Source: Gordoniibacillus chartarius (GTDB lineage: Bacteria > Bacillota > Bacilli > Paenibacillales > NBRC-103111). From it: a stretch of DNA of 64,000 nt. The notes beneath the pieces were generated by a model, which saw nothing but the letters and a program-made list of their open reading frames with translations, searched no databases and was not told where the DNA came from. Both the position numbers and the translations under genes were made by a program. The first letter of the stretch is position 1. Each line of letters opens with the position of its first letter. The stretch is taken from positions 45,840 to 109,839 of the forward strand of contig NZ_JBHLWN010000121.1 in NCBI RefSeq assembly GCF_042432825.1, in the 5' to 3' direction. This document shows positions 16,072 through 24,904 of the stretch, piece after piece.

Positions 16072-17580
16072 ATGACCGACAAACCGACCTATATCCTCGC
16101 ACTGGACCAGGGCACTACATCATCACGAGCTATTGTGTTCGACGGCGTCAGCCGGATCGTCAGCTCGGCGCAGCAGGAATTCCGCCAGCTGTTCCCGCAG
16201 CCCGGCTGGGTGGAGCATGACGCAGAGGAGATTTGGGCCTCCATCGCAGATGTCACCAAAGCCGCACTTGCGAAAGCCGCCATCACACCGGAGCAGATCG
16301 CCGCGATCGGTATTACGAATCAGCGGGAGACGGCGGTCGTATGGGACCGGCATACGGGCAAGCCGATTTACAACGCCGTGGTGTGGCAGTCCAGGCAGAC
16401 GTCCGATATTTGCGCAGAGCTGAAGGCAGAAGGACTGGATGCGTCGTTCCGCGAGCGGACCGGGCTATTGATCGATCCGTATTTCTCCGGCACGAAGGTC
16501 AAATGGATTCTCGACCATGTGGACGGGGCCCGGGCGAAGGCGGAGCGGGGGGACCTGCTGTTCGGTACGATCGATACGTGGCTGATTTGGAAGCTGACGG
16601 GCGGGAGCGCGCATGTGACGGATTATTCGAACGCCTCGCGGACGCTGATGTACAACATCCATTCGCTGGATTGGGATGACGAGCTGTTGACAGCGCTTAA
16701 CGTTCCGCGGGCGATGCTGCCTGAGGTACGGCCGTCGTCGGGAGTGTACGGTGTGACGTGTTCGGAGCTGGAGCAAGCGGGTCTTACCGCCGGCATTCCG
16801 ATTGCGGGCGCAGCGGGCGACCAGCAGGCGGCGCTGTTCGGCCAAGCGTGTTATGAGAAGGGAATGGCGAAGAACACGTACGGCACCGGCTGCTTCATGC
16901 TCATGAACACCGGTACGGAAGCGATTCGCTCTAAGCATGGCCTGCTCACGACGATCGCCTGGGGGCTCGGCGGAGAGGTCGAGTACGCGCTGGAAGGCAG
17001 CGTGTTCGTAGCGGGTTCGGCGATCCAGTGGCTGCGCGACGGGCTGCGCATGATCGATGATGCCGCCGAGAGCGAGCAGCTGGCCGCGCAGGTCGAGACG
17101 ACGGACGGCGTCTACGTTGTGCCGGCCTTTGTCGGGCTCGGCACCCCGTACTGGGACAGCGACGTGAGAGGCGCGGTGTTCGGGCTGACGCGGGGGACGA
17201 GCAAGGAGCATTTCGTCCGGGCGACGCTCGAGTCGCTTGCTTACCAGTCGAAGGACGTGCTCAAGGTGATGGAGGAGGACTCCGGCCTGAAGCTGTCCAC
17301 CCTTCGCGTCGACGGCGGCGCTGTGCGCAACGAGCTGCTTATGCAGTTCCAGAGCGATCTGTTGGATGTTGCCGTGGAACGTCCTGTCGTCAATGAGACG
17401 ACCGCACTCGGGGCAGCCTATTTGGCGGGGCTCGCGGTCGGATATTGGACGGACCGGAAGCAAATCGCCGGGCAATGGAACGTCGCCAAGCGGTTTGAGC
17501 CGGCGATGTCCGCGGAGCGCCGGGCGGAGCTGTACGGCGGCTGGAAGAAAGCGGTTCAAGCTGCGATGCTTTTCAAATAA
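16072..17580 (+). CDS. glpK: Glycerol kinase
   Basis: A 502-aa FGGY kinase phosphorylating glycerol to glycerol-3-phosphate. The N-terminal phosphate loop LDQGTTSSRAIVFD, FPQPGWVEHD, the GITNQRETAVVWD segment and the C-terminal VDGGAVRNELLMQFQSDLL signature are all present, at the usual length. It lies 10 nt after glpP and upstream of glpD, forming a glycerol-use cluster. No glpF facilitator gene lies beside it. Confidence 0.96.
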   Translation: MTDKPTYILALDQGTTSSRAIVFDGVSRIVSSAQQEFRQLFPQPGWVEHDAEEIWASIADVTKAALAKAAITPEQIAAIGITNQRETAVVWDRHTGKPIYNAVVWQSRQTSDICAELKAEGLDASFRERTGLLIDPYFSGTKVKWILDHVDGARAKAERGDLLFGTIDTWLIWKLTGGSAHVTDYSNASRTLMYNIHSLDWDDELLTALNVPRAMLPEVRPSSGVYGVTCSELEQAGLTAGIPIAGAAGDQQAALFGQACYEKGMAKNTYGTGCFMLMNTGTEAIRSKHGLLTTIAWGLGGEVEYALEGSVFVAGSAIQWLRDGLRMIDDAAESEQLAAQVETTDGVYVVPAFVGLGTPYWDSDVRGAVFGLTRGTSKEHFVRATLESLAYQSKDVLKVMEEDSGLKLSTLRVDGGAVRNELLMQFQSDLLDVAVERPVVNETTALGAAYLAGLAVGYWTDRKQIAGQWNVAKRFEPAMSAERRAELYGGWKKAVQAAMLFK

Positions 17581-17592
17581 TCGGCATCATGC

Positions 17593-17598
17593 TATACT
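17593..17598 (+). promoter_or_regulatory. -10 element of glpD promoter
   Basis: TATACT at 17593-17598, preceded by TGC (extended -10), lies just after glpK and about 40 nt before the leader terminator. No strong -35 is evident. This would start the glpD leader transcript independently of glpK. Confidence 0.45.
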
Positions 17599-17633
17599 GT
17601 CATTAAGTTAATCATTCGGTTGGAGAACGGGAG

Positions 17634-17689
17634 AAACCACAGCTCTCTGTCGGCATACATTGCTGACAGAGCAGTTTGTGGTTTTTTTT
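17634..17689 (+). promoter_or_regulatory. GlpP-controlled leader terminator before glpD
   Basis: ACCACA plus CTCTGTC on the left arm pair with GACAGAG and TGTGGT on the right arm, followed by eight T residues (17682-17689). The hairpin stands between a promoter-like -10 and the glpD Shine-Dalgarno. In B. subtilis GlpP binds the equivalent glpD leader and prevents termination when glycerol-3-phosphate is present. The presence of glpP two genes upstream supports the same mechanism here. Confidence 0.75.
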
Positions 17690-17715
17690 CGTGCTCTCGG
17701 AGGGAGAATAGGGGT

Positions 17716-19467
17716 ATGAAAACAATATTCAACGGAACACAGAGAGAGCGGAAATTATCGGATATGGAGCAGGCTTCCTACGATGTGCTCGTCATCGGCG
17801 GAGGCATTACCGGCGCCGGCATCGCGCTGGATGCGCAGACGCGCGGGATGAAGACGGCGCTGATTGAAATGCAGGATTTTGCCGCGGGTACATCGAGCCG
17901 TTCGACCAAGCTGGTGCATGGCGGACTTCGCTACTTAAAGCAATTCGAGGTCAAAATGGTTGCGGAAGTCGGCAAGGAACGCGCCATCGTCTATGGCAAC
18001 GGGCCGCACGTTACGACGCCGGAATGGATGCTGCTGCCGATCTACGAAGGCGGTACGTTCGGGATGTTCTCCACATCGATCGGGCTGAAGCTGTACGACT
18101 ACTTGGCTGGGGTCGTCAAGGGCGAGCGCCGTTCGATGCTGAACCGCGACGAGACGCTGCGCCGCGAGCCGCTGCTGAAGAAGGACGGTCTGAAGGGCGG
18201 CGGCTACTACGTCGAATACCGCACGGACGACGCGCGTCTGACGATGGAAGTCATGAAGAAGGCGGTTGAGCACGGCGCTTCTGTCGTCAATTATGCCAAG
18301 GCCGATGAGTTCGTGTATGATAATGGCCGCCTGACAGGTGTGCGCGTTCGCGATATGATCGGCGGCGGTACGTTCACCGTCCGAGCGCGCGTCATCGTCA
18401 ACGCGACCGGTCCTTGGGTCGATACGCTTCGGGAGAAGGACAAGTCCAAGCAAGGCAAAACGCTGCGTTTGACGAAGGGTGTGCACCTCGTATTCGACCA
18501 GTCGCGGTTTCCGCTTCGTCAAGCGGTCTACTTCGACACTCCTGACGGGCGCATGGTGTTTGCGATTCCGCGCGACGGCAAAACATACATCGGCACAACG
18601 GACACCGACTACTCCGGCGATACGGCGCGTCCGGTGATGACCGATGCAGACCGGAAGTACATCATCGACGCGGCGAATTTCATGTTTCCGGAGCTGAAGC
18701 TGACCGGTGACGATGTGGAATCTTCGTGGGCGGGACTTCGTCCGCTGATTTATCAGGAAGGCAAGTCGCCTTCCGAGGTGTCGCGGCGCGACGAAATTTT
18801 CGTCTCGCCGTCCGGGCTGATCACGATCGCCGGCGGCAAGCTGACCGGCTACCGCAAGATGGGCGAGCAGATCGTCGACCTGCTGGCCCGCAAGCTGACG
18901 GAGCATGGCGGCGGCTCGTACCCGGCGTCGCGCACGAAGACGATGCCGATCTCCGGCGGCGACGTCGGCGGTCCTGGCGGATATGAGGCCTTTGTGAAGC
19001 GCGCGGCTGCCGGCGGTGCGGCTAAAGGCTTGGAGCGCTCTGCAGCCGAACAGCTGGCGCGCAAATACGGCAGCAATGTCGAGCGCATTTACGAGCTCGC
19101 CGAGCAGCATCGCCAGACGGCTGCGGCGTATGGCTTGCCGGCTGAGGTGTATGCGGAGCTGGTGTATGCCATTGAGCACGAATGCGCCGTGAAGCCGGTC
19201 GATTTCTTCGTGCGCCGTACCGGCGCTCTGTTCTTCAATATCGGTTGGGTGCAGCAGTGGAAGAGCGGCGTTGTGGCGGCGATGAGCGAGCTGCTGGGCT
19301 ACAGCGACGAGCAGCGGGCCGAATACACGGCGGAGCTGGAGCGGCAGCTGGAAGTGGCGGTGAAGCCCGCTCCGGTTGCGGCGGACACGTCGGCGAGTGC
19401 GGAGTTTCGAGTTAGCGGTACGGAGGATAACGGGGCCAAGAACGGCGCGGGCGCAATCGTGAAATAA
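17716..19467 (+). CDS. glpD: Aerobic glycerol-3-phosphate dehydrogenase
   Basis: A 583-aa membrane-associated FAD enzyme oxidising glycerol-3-phosphate to dihydroxyacetone phosphate and passing electrons to quinone. The FAD motif VLVIGGGITGAGIALDAQTR lies near residue 25. Family signatures RSTKLVHGGLRYLKQFE and GTTDTDYSG follow, and the C-terminal helical domain is complete. The ATG at 17716 follows GGAGGGAG. The frame is open upstream to 17620 through the leader terminator, which is untranslated. A Ala/Thr-rich tail (about the last 35 residues) looks dispensable. Confidence 0.95.
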   Translation: MKTIFNGTQRERKLSDMEQASYDVLVIGGGITGAGIALDAQTRGMKTALIEMQDFAAGTSSRSTKLVHGGLRYLKQFEVKMVAEVGKERAIVYGNGPHVTTPEWMLLPIYEGGTFGMFSTSIGLKLYDYLAGVVKGERRSMLNRDETLRREPLLKKDGLKGGGYYVEYRTDDARLTMEVMKKAVEHGASVVNYAKADEFVYDNGRLTGVRVRDMIGGGTFTVRARVIVNATGPWVDTLREKDKSKQGKTLRLTKGVHLVFDQSRFPLRQAVYFDTPDGRMVFAIPRDGKTYIGTTDTDYSGDTARPVMTDADRKYIIDAANFMFPELKLTGDDVESSWAGLRPLIYQEGKSPSEVSRRDEIFVSPSGLITIAGGKLTGYRKMGEQIVDLLARKLTEHGGGSYPASRTKTMPISGGDVGGPGGYEAFVKRAAAGGAAKGLERSAAEQLARKYGSNVERIYELAEQHRQTAAAYGLPAEVYAELVYAIEHECAVKPVDFFVRRTGALFFNIGWVQQWKSGVVAAMSELLGYSDEQRAEYTAELERQLEVAVKPAPVAADTSASAEFRVSGTEDNGAKNGAGAIVK

Positions 19468-19572
19468 TAGGACGCCGAAATGTAACACAACTGAAATGTC
19501 CTATTCATCTTCCTTTAAGGTAACTCGCCTATACTGAATATCGACCCCCTTTTCAATAATATATAACTTTTG

Positions 19573-19608
19573 GACCTGCGGCCCGTTGCTGTAGGTCTAC
19601 TTTTTTTT
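19573..19608 (+). terminator. Terminator after glpD
   Basis: GACCTGC (19573-19579) pairs with GTAGGTC (19591-19597), including one G-T wobble, and eight T residues follow at 19601-19608. Confidence 0.7.
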
Positions 19609-19616
19609 GTACCCGC

Positions 19617-19645
19617 TTGAATTTACCGCCAACCGCATATACAAT
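19617..19645 (+). promoter_or_regulatory. SigA-type promoter of the PPOX flavoprotein gene
   Basis: TTGAAT (19617-19622) and TACAAT (19640-19645) are separated by 17 bp, directly downstream of the glpD terminator and about 50 nt before the next start codon. Confidence 0.6.
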
Positions 19646-19694
19646 ATCTGGAACGATTACGCTGGTTGTACAATTTTGAAGAGAGGTGACCGGC

Positions 19695-20324
19695 ATGACG
19701 ACATTCCAAAATCTTATTACAACAGAAGAGGATTTGCGCAAACTGTTGGGAAACCCCAATGAACTTGTCCAAAATAAATCCATCCCGCATCTCGACCCCC
19801 ATGCCCGCGAGTTTATCGCCAAATCCCCGTTTCTGCTCATGGCCACGTCAGATCGCACGGGCATGTGCGATGTTTCTCCCCGTGGAGATGCTCCCGGGTT
19901 TGTACTCGTTGTTGACGAACAGCATCTTGTGATTCCGGAAAGACCGGGGAACCGGAGGATGGACTCGATGCGGAATATTTTATCGAACCCGGCGGTTGGC
20001 TTGATCTTTATGATCCCAGGGCTGGAAGAAACGCTGCGGGTCAACGGAACGGCCTGCATCACGAAAGACGAACCATTGCTGAGCCGAATGGAGGCACACG
20101 GCCGCACGCCGCTGGTTGGTATAGGCGTTCAAGTTAAGGAGTGCTACATCCATTGTGCCAAATCAATCAAGCGTTCGAATTTGTGGAAATCCGAAACATG
20201 GTTGGAGCGCGGTCAGCTGCCGAACATCGCACAAGCCTTGGCCGATCATGTCCGGCTTCCCGGGATCGATGCTAATGCGATAGCAAAAGCATTGCAGGAC
20301 AGCTACACGAACCGACTATATTGA
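19695..20324 (+). CDS. Pyridoxamine 5'-phosphate oxidase-like FMN protein (MSMEG_1061 family)
   Basis: A 209-aa split-barrel flavoprotein. The segment FIAKSPFLLMATSDRTGMCD followed by SPRGDAPGFV is characteristic of PPOX-type enzymes of the MSMEG_1061-like family, and RRMDSMRNILSNPAVGLIFM continues the barrel. Such proteins bind FMN or F420-like cofactors and reduce or oxidise small molecules; the substrate is not known. The ATG at 19695 has GAGAGGTG upstream. It is a single gene with its own promoter and terminator. Confidence 0.85.
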   Translation: MTTFQNLITTEEDLRKLLGNPNELVQNKSIPHLDPHAREFIAKSPFLLMATSDRTGMCDVSPRGDAPGFVLVVDEQHLVIPERPGNRRMDSMRNILSNPAVGLIFMIPGLEETLRVNGTACITKDEPLLSRMEAHGRTPLVGIGVQVKECYIHCAKSIKRSNLWKSETWLERGQLPNIAQALADHVRLPGIDANAIAKALQDSYTNRLY

Positions 20325-20341
20325 GGTAACGCCGCATGATT

Positions 20342-20376
20342 AAGGCCGATCTGCCTTCCTGAGCAGACCGGCCTTT
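20342..20376. terminator. Terminator between convergent genes
   Basis: AAGGCCG-TCTGC pairs with GCAGA-CGGCCTT across a short loop and is followed by TTTTC on the plus strand. It can end the PPOX transcript and perhaps also the minus-strand YdjO-like transcript. Confidence 0.75.
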
Positions 20377-20394
20377 TCGCGCGGAGTGACGCGG

Positions 20395-20625
20395 CTACAC
20401 GTTCTCCCAAGGATCGGAAGGCGCTTTTTTCTTCTGCGCTTTGTGCTTCTTGACGAGCTTGGGCAGATGCTTCATGCTGCGAATCATTTCCCCTTTGCAG
20501 ATAGGGCAGCTGGGCTGGCTGGACGACGCCAGCTCTTCGCGGACCCACGCTTTGCAGTCCTGTCTGCGGCATCGCCAGATGGGCACGGGGGCTAGCTCCG
20601 GCTTGTTCGGCATTTCAGTCATCAT
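20395..20625 (-). CDS. YdjO-like small zinc-ribbon protein
   Basis: A 76-aa protein with a CX4C and CX2C cysteine pair (WRCRRQDCKAW ... CPICKGEM), the zinc-ribbon layout of the cold-inducible YdjO family of Bacillales. The basic tail (KLVKKHKAQKKKAP) could contact nucleic acid. The start is ATG at 20625, 8 nt after GGGAGGTGA. An apparent longer frame begins with the GTG inside that signal. The molecular function of the family is not established. Confidence 0.75.
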   Translation of the reverse strand: MMTEMPNKPELAPVPIWRCRRQDCKAWVREELASSSQPSCPICKGEMIRSMKHLPKLVKKHKAQKKKAPSDPWENV

Positions 20626-20721
20626 GGCAGTCGTCACCTCCCGATATAAGCTTCCCGCACGGCAAAATGTTCATACGTCCGCCTGCCGCATTCGTCCTAT
20701 CTTGCCAAGCGTCTACAGGGC

Positions 20722-23700
20722 TTAACCCGAACGGGATTTCGTGCGCGAACGGCGCGACGGCCGCGCCAGCAGCTCGTAGACGATCGGAACGATAAGCAGC
20801 GTCAGCAGCGTGGACGAAATGAGGCCGCCGATGACGGTGACGCCGAGCCCCTTGGAGATGAGCGTGCCGCTGCCGCCGCTTTCGAAGCCGAGGGCGAGCG
20901 GGAGCAGCGCGCCGATCGTCGCGAGCGCTGTCATCAGAATCGGGCGCAGCCGCGTCTCTGCGGCTTCGAGAAGCGCTTCCCGGGTGGAGACGCCTTCCTT
21001 CTCCATATGCAGCACGCGGTCGATCAAGACGATGGCGTTCGTGACGACGATGCCGATAAGCATGAGCGCGCCCATCATGGCGGAGGCGGAGATCGTCTCG
21101 CCCGCAACGAACAGCGCGACGAGCGCGCCGATGACGGCGAACGGCAGCGAGAACAAGATGACGAACGGCGTAACGGCGCCGCCGAACGTCAGCACGAGCA
21201 GCAAGTAGACGATCGCGACGGCGGCGGCAATGGCCAGCCCGAGCTGGCGAAACGTTTCATTCATTTGCTGCGTGACGCCGCCGTAGTCGATGGTAACGGA
21301 GGCCGGCAGCGATAGGGCGGCGATGCGGCTTTGCACGGCTGCGGACGCTTTACCGACATCCTTCGCCGTAATCGTTGCCGTCACTTCGGCGTACAGCTTG
21401 CCATTCTTGCGGGTTACGCCGGAGGCGGTTACGCCTTTGCGAACTTCGCTGACGTCCTGGAGCAGTGCTCCCGGGGCGACAGGTGAGCCGATCGGCTGCT
21501 TCTGAATGTCGCTCAGCGAGCCGTATGCCGGCCCCTGGGCCTCCATGTAAACGGGGACGTCGCGGCCATTGTCCGAGATGGCGGCCAGGGCCGTACGGGC
21601 GCGCATCGGTGTCAGCTGCATGGCGATTTGCCCGCTCGTCAGCCCGAAAGAAGCGAGCTTCGGCTGGTTCAATACGAAAGTAAGCTGCTCATAGGTCCGG
21701 GTGAGGGAGGAGCCTACTTTGGTAAAGCCCGCGTCCTGGCGAATTGTATCCTGGATGGATTCGACGGCTTGGCGGATGTCGCTCTCCTGCTGGCCATACA
21801 CATTGAGCCTCAGCTTATTGCCGCCTACGCCGCCGCCATAGTCGGATTCCTCCCAGCTTCCGGACGGGTCGACGGTTTGAAGCGTCTCCAGAAGCGCCTT
21901 CTTCTCTTCGGCAAAATTGGCAAAGTCGTTCGCATAAAACACCTGAAAACGGGCGGAGCGGTCAGACGCGGCTCCTCCGCTCATCGGGTCGTTGCCGCCG
22001 ATAGAGTACTGCAGGTCCATGACGCCTTGACGAGCAAGGATGAGCTTCTCGGCGGCCGCGGCGGTTTGCTCGGTATTTGCCGCCGTTCGGCCCGGGCCCG
22101 GATTGTAGGTGACCAACGCGAACTTCTGCTCCTCTTCCGGCAGGAACGAGAAGCCGACTACACCGGCCAGCGCCAGGCTGCCGAGCAGCAGCAGAACGGC
22201 GACGGTCGAGGTGATCCACTTGTGGTCCAAGGCCCAGCTCAGCATCCCCCGATAGCTCCGGGCGAGGAAGCCGGTGCGCTCCTCATGATTTCGATCCTGC
22301 AGCGAGCCCAGCCTGCGCCGAAACAAGACGTGGGTGAGCGCCGGGACGACGGTGATGGAAACGAGCAGCGACGCCAGCAGAGCGAAGACCATCGTCAGCG
22401 CGAAAGGGAGAAACATTTGTCCGATCGGTCCCGTGACGAGCCCGAGCGGCAGAAAAACGGCGATCGTAACCAGCGTCGAGGAAAATATCGGCATGAACAT
22501 TTCGCGCGTGGCGGCGATGACGAGCTTCTCGCCCGACAGCTTCTCGAAGCTCAGCCTCATGCGGCGGTAATTGTTCTCAATGACGACGATGGAGTCGTCA
22601 ACGACACGGCCGATCGCGACGGTCATGGCGCCCAGCGTCATAATGTTTAGCGTAATGCCGAGCCTCTGCAGCAGCAGGAGCGCAATGACGAGCGACAGCG
22701 GAATCGAAACGATGGAGATGAGCGTCGTACGCAGATTGCGCAGAAACAGCATGATGACGATGATCGCGAACAGCGCGCCGAACAGCGCCTTGCTCAGCAT
22801 CGTGTGCACCGATTCCTCGATCGGCTTGCCTTGGTCGAGCAGGATCAGCGTTTGGATGCCAGGCTGCTCTTTCTCCAGGCGGGACACTTCGGCCTTGACC
22901 GAGTTAACGACATCGACGGTGTTGGCGCCCGAGGTTTTCGTAACTTGAATGCCGATCGACGGCTTGCCGTTCGTACGGGAGATTGATTCGGAGCGGGTGA
23001 CCAGATCCACGGCGGCGACATCGGCGAGCCGGACGGTCGGCAAGGCTGCGGGAGCGGCGATGCCGGCAGCCGTGCCGGGTGCCGGTGCGGCGCCAATCGC
23101 GCCCGGTCCCCCGCCTGGGCCGGCTGCACCGCCGGCAAGCGGCAGGGCGAGGCTGCGCAGCTGCTCGAGCGTGTGGATACCGCCGTCGACGACCAACGTT
23201 TTCTCCGCGCCTTCGAGCTCGAACAGGCCGAGCGGCATCGTGACCGCCGAGTTTTGAAGAACGCTGCGGATCGTATCGACCGTCACTCCGTTAGCTTGAA
23301 GCCGAGCCGTATCCGGACGAATCTGCACTTCCTGGAGCTGCTGCCCGGAGATGGATACGGTACCTACTCCCGCGATACTCTCCAGAGCCGGACGCAGGTT
23401 TCCGTCGACGATTCGGGTTAACTCGTCCACCTTGCGGTCGTCACCGGTTAAGCTGAGCGAGATGACCGGAAATTCGTTCAGGCTGAACGAGCCGATCTTG
23501 ACCGGCTGGGCGGAGTCGGGCAAGGTCACTTGGGCGATCGCATCCTGCAGATCGGCCTTCGCTTTGGCCATATCTTGACCGTAGCGGTATTGGACGAGGA
23601 TGGACGATACATTTTCCATAGAGGTGGAGCTGAACGTATCGATGTCGGACAGACCGCGCAGCCTCTGCTCGAGCGGAGCAGTGATCTGGTCGGCGACCGC

Positions 23701-23874
23701 TTGCGGTGCCGCGCCGGGCAGGACGGTCGTCAAGGTGAGAACCGGCATCTCCATGTTGGGAAGCGTCTCCTGCTTCATGCTGGCACCGGCATACAGACCG
23801 GCAGCCGTCACGAGGAGCGTGACGAAGAACAAGGCGAATTTGTTGTGTAGCGAGAATCGGATCAAGCTGCGCAT
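20722..23874 (-). CDS. RND-family efflux permease (SwrC/AcrB type)
   Basis: A 1050-aa inner-membrane proton-driven exporter of the HAE/RND superfamily, like B. subtilis SwrC (surfactin self-resistance). Features: MRSLIRFSLHNKFALFFVTL first helix, two large extracytoplasmic loops, the helix-4 signature MTVAIGRVVDDSIVVIENNY with the relay Asp pair, and a duplicated second half ending in GIVVTNAIVLIDRV. The ATG at 23874 follows GGAGG by 5 nt. No adaptor or outer-membrane gene adjoins it, as expected for a Gram-positive. An unusual Gly/Ala/Pro-rich stretch lies in the first loop (about residues 245-275). Confidence 0.93.
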   Translation of the reverse strand: MRSLIRFSLHNKFALFFVTLLVTAAGLYAGASMKQETLPNMEMPVLTLTTVLPGAAPQAVADQITAPLEQRLRGLSDIDTFSSTSMENVSSILVQYRYGQDMAKAKADLQDAIAQVTLPDSAQPVKIGSFSLNEFPVISLSLTGDDRKVDELTRIVDGNLRPALESIAGVGTVSISGQQLQEVQIRPDTARLQANGVTVDTIRSVLQNSAVTMPLGLFELEGAEKTLVVDGGIHTLEQLRSLALPLAGGAAGPGGGPGAIGAAPAPGTAAGIAAPAALPTVRLADVAAVDLVTRSESISRTNGKPSIGIQVTKTSGANTVDVVNSVKAEVSRLEKEQPGIQTLILLDQGKPIEESVHTMLSKALFGALFAIIVIMLFLRNLRTTLISIVSIPLSLVIALLLLQRLGITLNIMTLGAMTVAIGRVVDDSIVVIENNYRRMRLSFEKLSGEKLVIAATREMFMPIFSSTLVTIAVFLPLGLVTGPIGQMFLPFALTMVFALLASLLVSITVVPALTHVLFRRRLGSLQDRNHEERTGFLARSYRGMLSWALDHKWITSTVAVLLLLGSLALAGVVGFSFLPEEEQKFALVTYNPGPGRTAANTEQTAAAAEKLILARQGVMDLQYSIGGNDPMSGGAASDRSARFQVFYANDFANFAEEKKALLETLQTVDPSGSWEESDYGGGVGGNKLRLNVYGQQESDIRQAVESIQDTIRQDAGFTKVGSSLTRTYEQLTFVLNQPKLASFGLTSGQIAMQLTPMRARTALAAISDNGRDVPVYMEAQGPAYGSLSDIQKQPIGSPVAPGALLQDVSEVRKGVTASGVTRKNGKLYAEVTATITAKDVGKASAAVQSRIAALSLPASVTIDYGGVTQQMNETFRQLGLAIAAAVAIVYLLLVLTFGGAVTPFVILFSLPFAVIGALVALFVAGETISASAMMGALMLIGIVVTNAIVLIDRVLHMEKEGVSTREALLEAAETRLRPILMTALATIGALLPLALGFESGGSGTLISKGLGVTVIGGLISSTLLTLLIVPIVYELLARPSRRSRTKSRSG

Positions 23875-24490
23875 GGAAACCTCCGATCGGTGATGTTTGC
23901 TGGTAGTTTTGCCGGAGAAGCCCAATCTGATGCGCAGAGATGAGGACCAAGCTGCTAGAGTGTCTGGCGATGAGAGGCGGGAGAGGGTGCAGTCGGCAGG
24001 CGGCGGCTTTGAGACATTTTAGTTGCACCCTAAACTTTGGCGGCTTCGGCTGCGGTGGCGTTAAGCTGGAGACTAGACGCCGGCAACAAGCATTACTACG
24101 TCTCGCAAACCGGCATTACGCCGTAAACCCGTTCTTAAGGACGGGGGAAGCTGTGTATCCTCGCACGCTATCCTAAGCGGCGGAAATGAAACAAAATGAA
24201 ATGAAATGAAATTTACCTGATTGATAGTTAACTGTGCTAACAAAAAATGGTTCGGAATCGGAATGTATGTCCACGTACAAGCGGGCGGCGTTTCTTGCGG
24301 GGCGTCGGCAAGTTCGCGGCACCGATAAACTTCCGCACGGGATGTTGCCGAACCGGTACTCGCATGCTCCGGCCCCTCCTTAAGAGTTTCCAAGGGTATG
24401 TTGATCGTTATGAGGATTCACGCCAATCCCTCCAAAAAAATATGTTTACCTTATCGTCGAATTTTGATAATATTGACGCAACGTTCAAAT
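23875..24490. other. Intergenic region between RND pump and T-box leader
   Basis: This holds no convincing gene. It includes a short direct repeat of AAATG/GAAATG units (about 24183-24213). A possible promoter for the T-box transcript is suggested by GATAAT near 24466, without a good -35. The plus-strand open frame 24247-24513 runs into the T-box leader and has no RBS or domain. Confidence 0.4.
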
Positions 24491-24782
24491 GCGATGAAGA
24501 GACGAGTAAATAAATGAAACTCTTTCCCAGAGAGCTCCGGCAGCTGAAAAGGAGCAAAGATTTCTTTATTGAAAAAAGCCTCAGAGCAGCACATCGGAAC
24601 CGCTTGACCGCAGGGGATGGTGTGACAGGAGCTCCTGTTACAGAGCTAAAGTATAAGCATTGCCAGGCGATGCCGTACTTGAAAAGGCGGATATGGTGAC
24701 ATATTCGCGAATCAGGGTGGTACCACGAGAATCCAATCTCGTCCCTTAGACTGACGATAAGTCTTGGGGGTGGGATTTTTTA
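24491..24782 (+). ncRNA. T-box riboswitch upstream of asd, probable lysine specifier
   Basis: The leader has the canonical T-box AGGGTGGTACCACG (24714-24727), the stem I AGAGAG bulge motif (24529-24534) and a terminator in which TCCC-AGAC pairs with GTCT-GGGGG and is followed by T residues (about 24738-24782). By analogy with glyQS, where the specifier follows GAA and precedes a purine, the loop GAAAAAAG at 24571-24578 would present AAA (Lys) at 24574-24576. Binding of uncharged tRNA would favour antitermination and expression of asd. The class is certain; the specifier reading is inference. Confidence 0.93.
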
Positions 24783-24904
24783 TTGTTTCCAGAGTTTTGC
24801 AGGCTGCATTGATCATGAGGTACGCTGCATGAGACGGTTGAATATGTATTGGATAAGGATTCGTTCGCCTTTATTACGCTCATAGGAAAGGATATGAAAT
24901 CGAT

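Noticed and set aside
17935..19488. 517-aa minus-strand open frame opposite glpD
   Set aside because: It has Arg/His-rich low-quality sequence, no recognisable domain, and is fully antisense to a certain gene.
21628..22650. 340-aa plus-strand open frame opposite the RND pump
   Set aside because: Composition typical of an antisense shadow, with no start signal.
24247..24513. 88-aa plus-strand open frame before asd
   Set aside because: It overlaps the T-box leader and has no RBS or domain.
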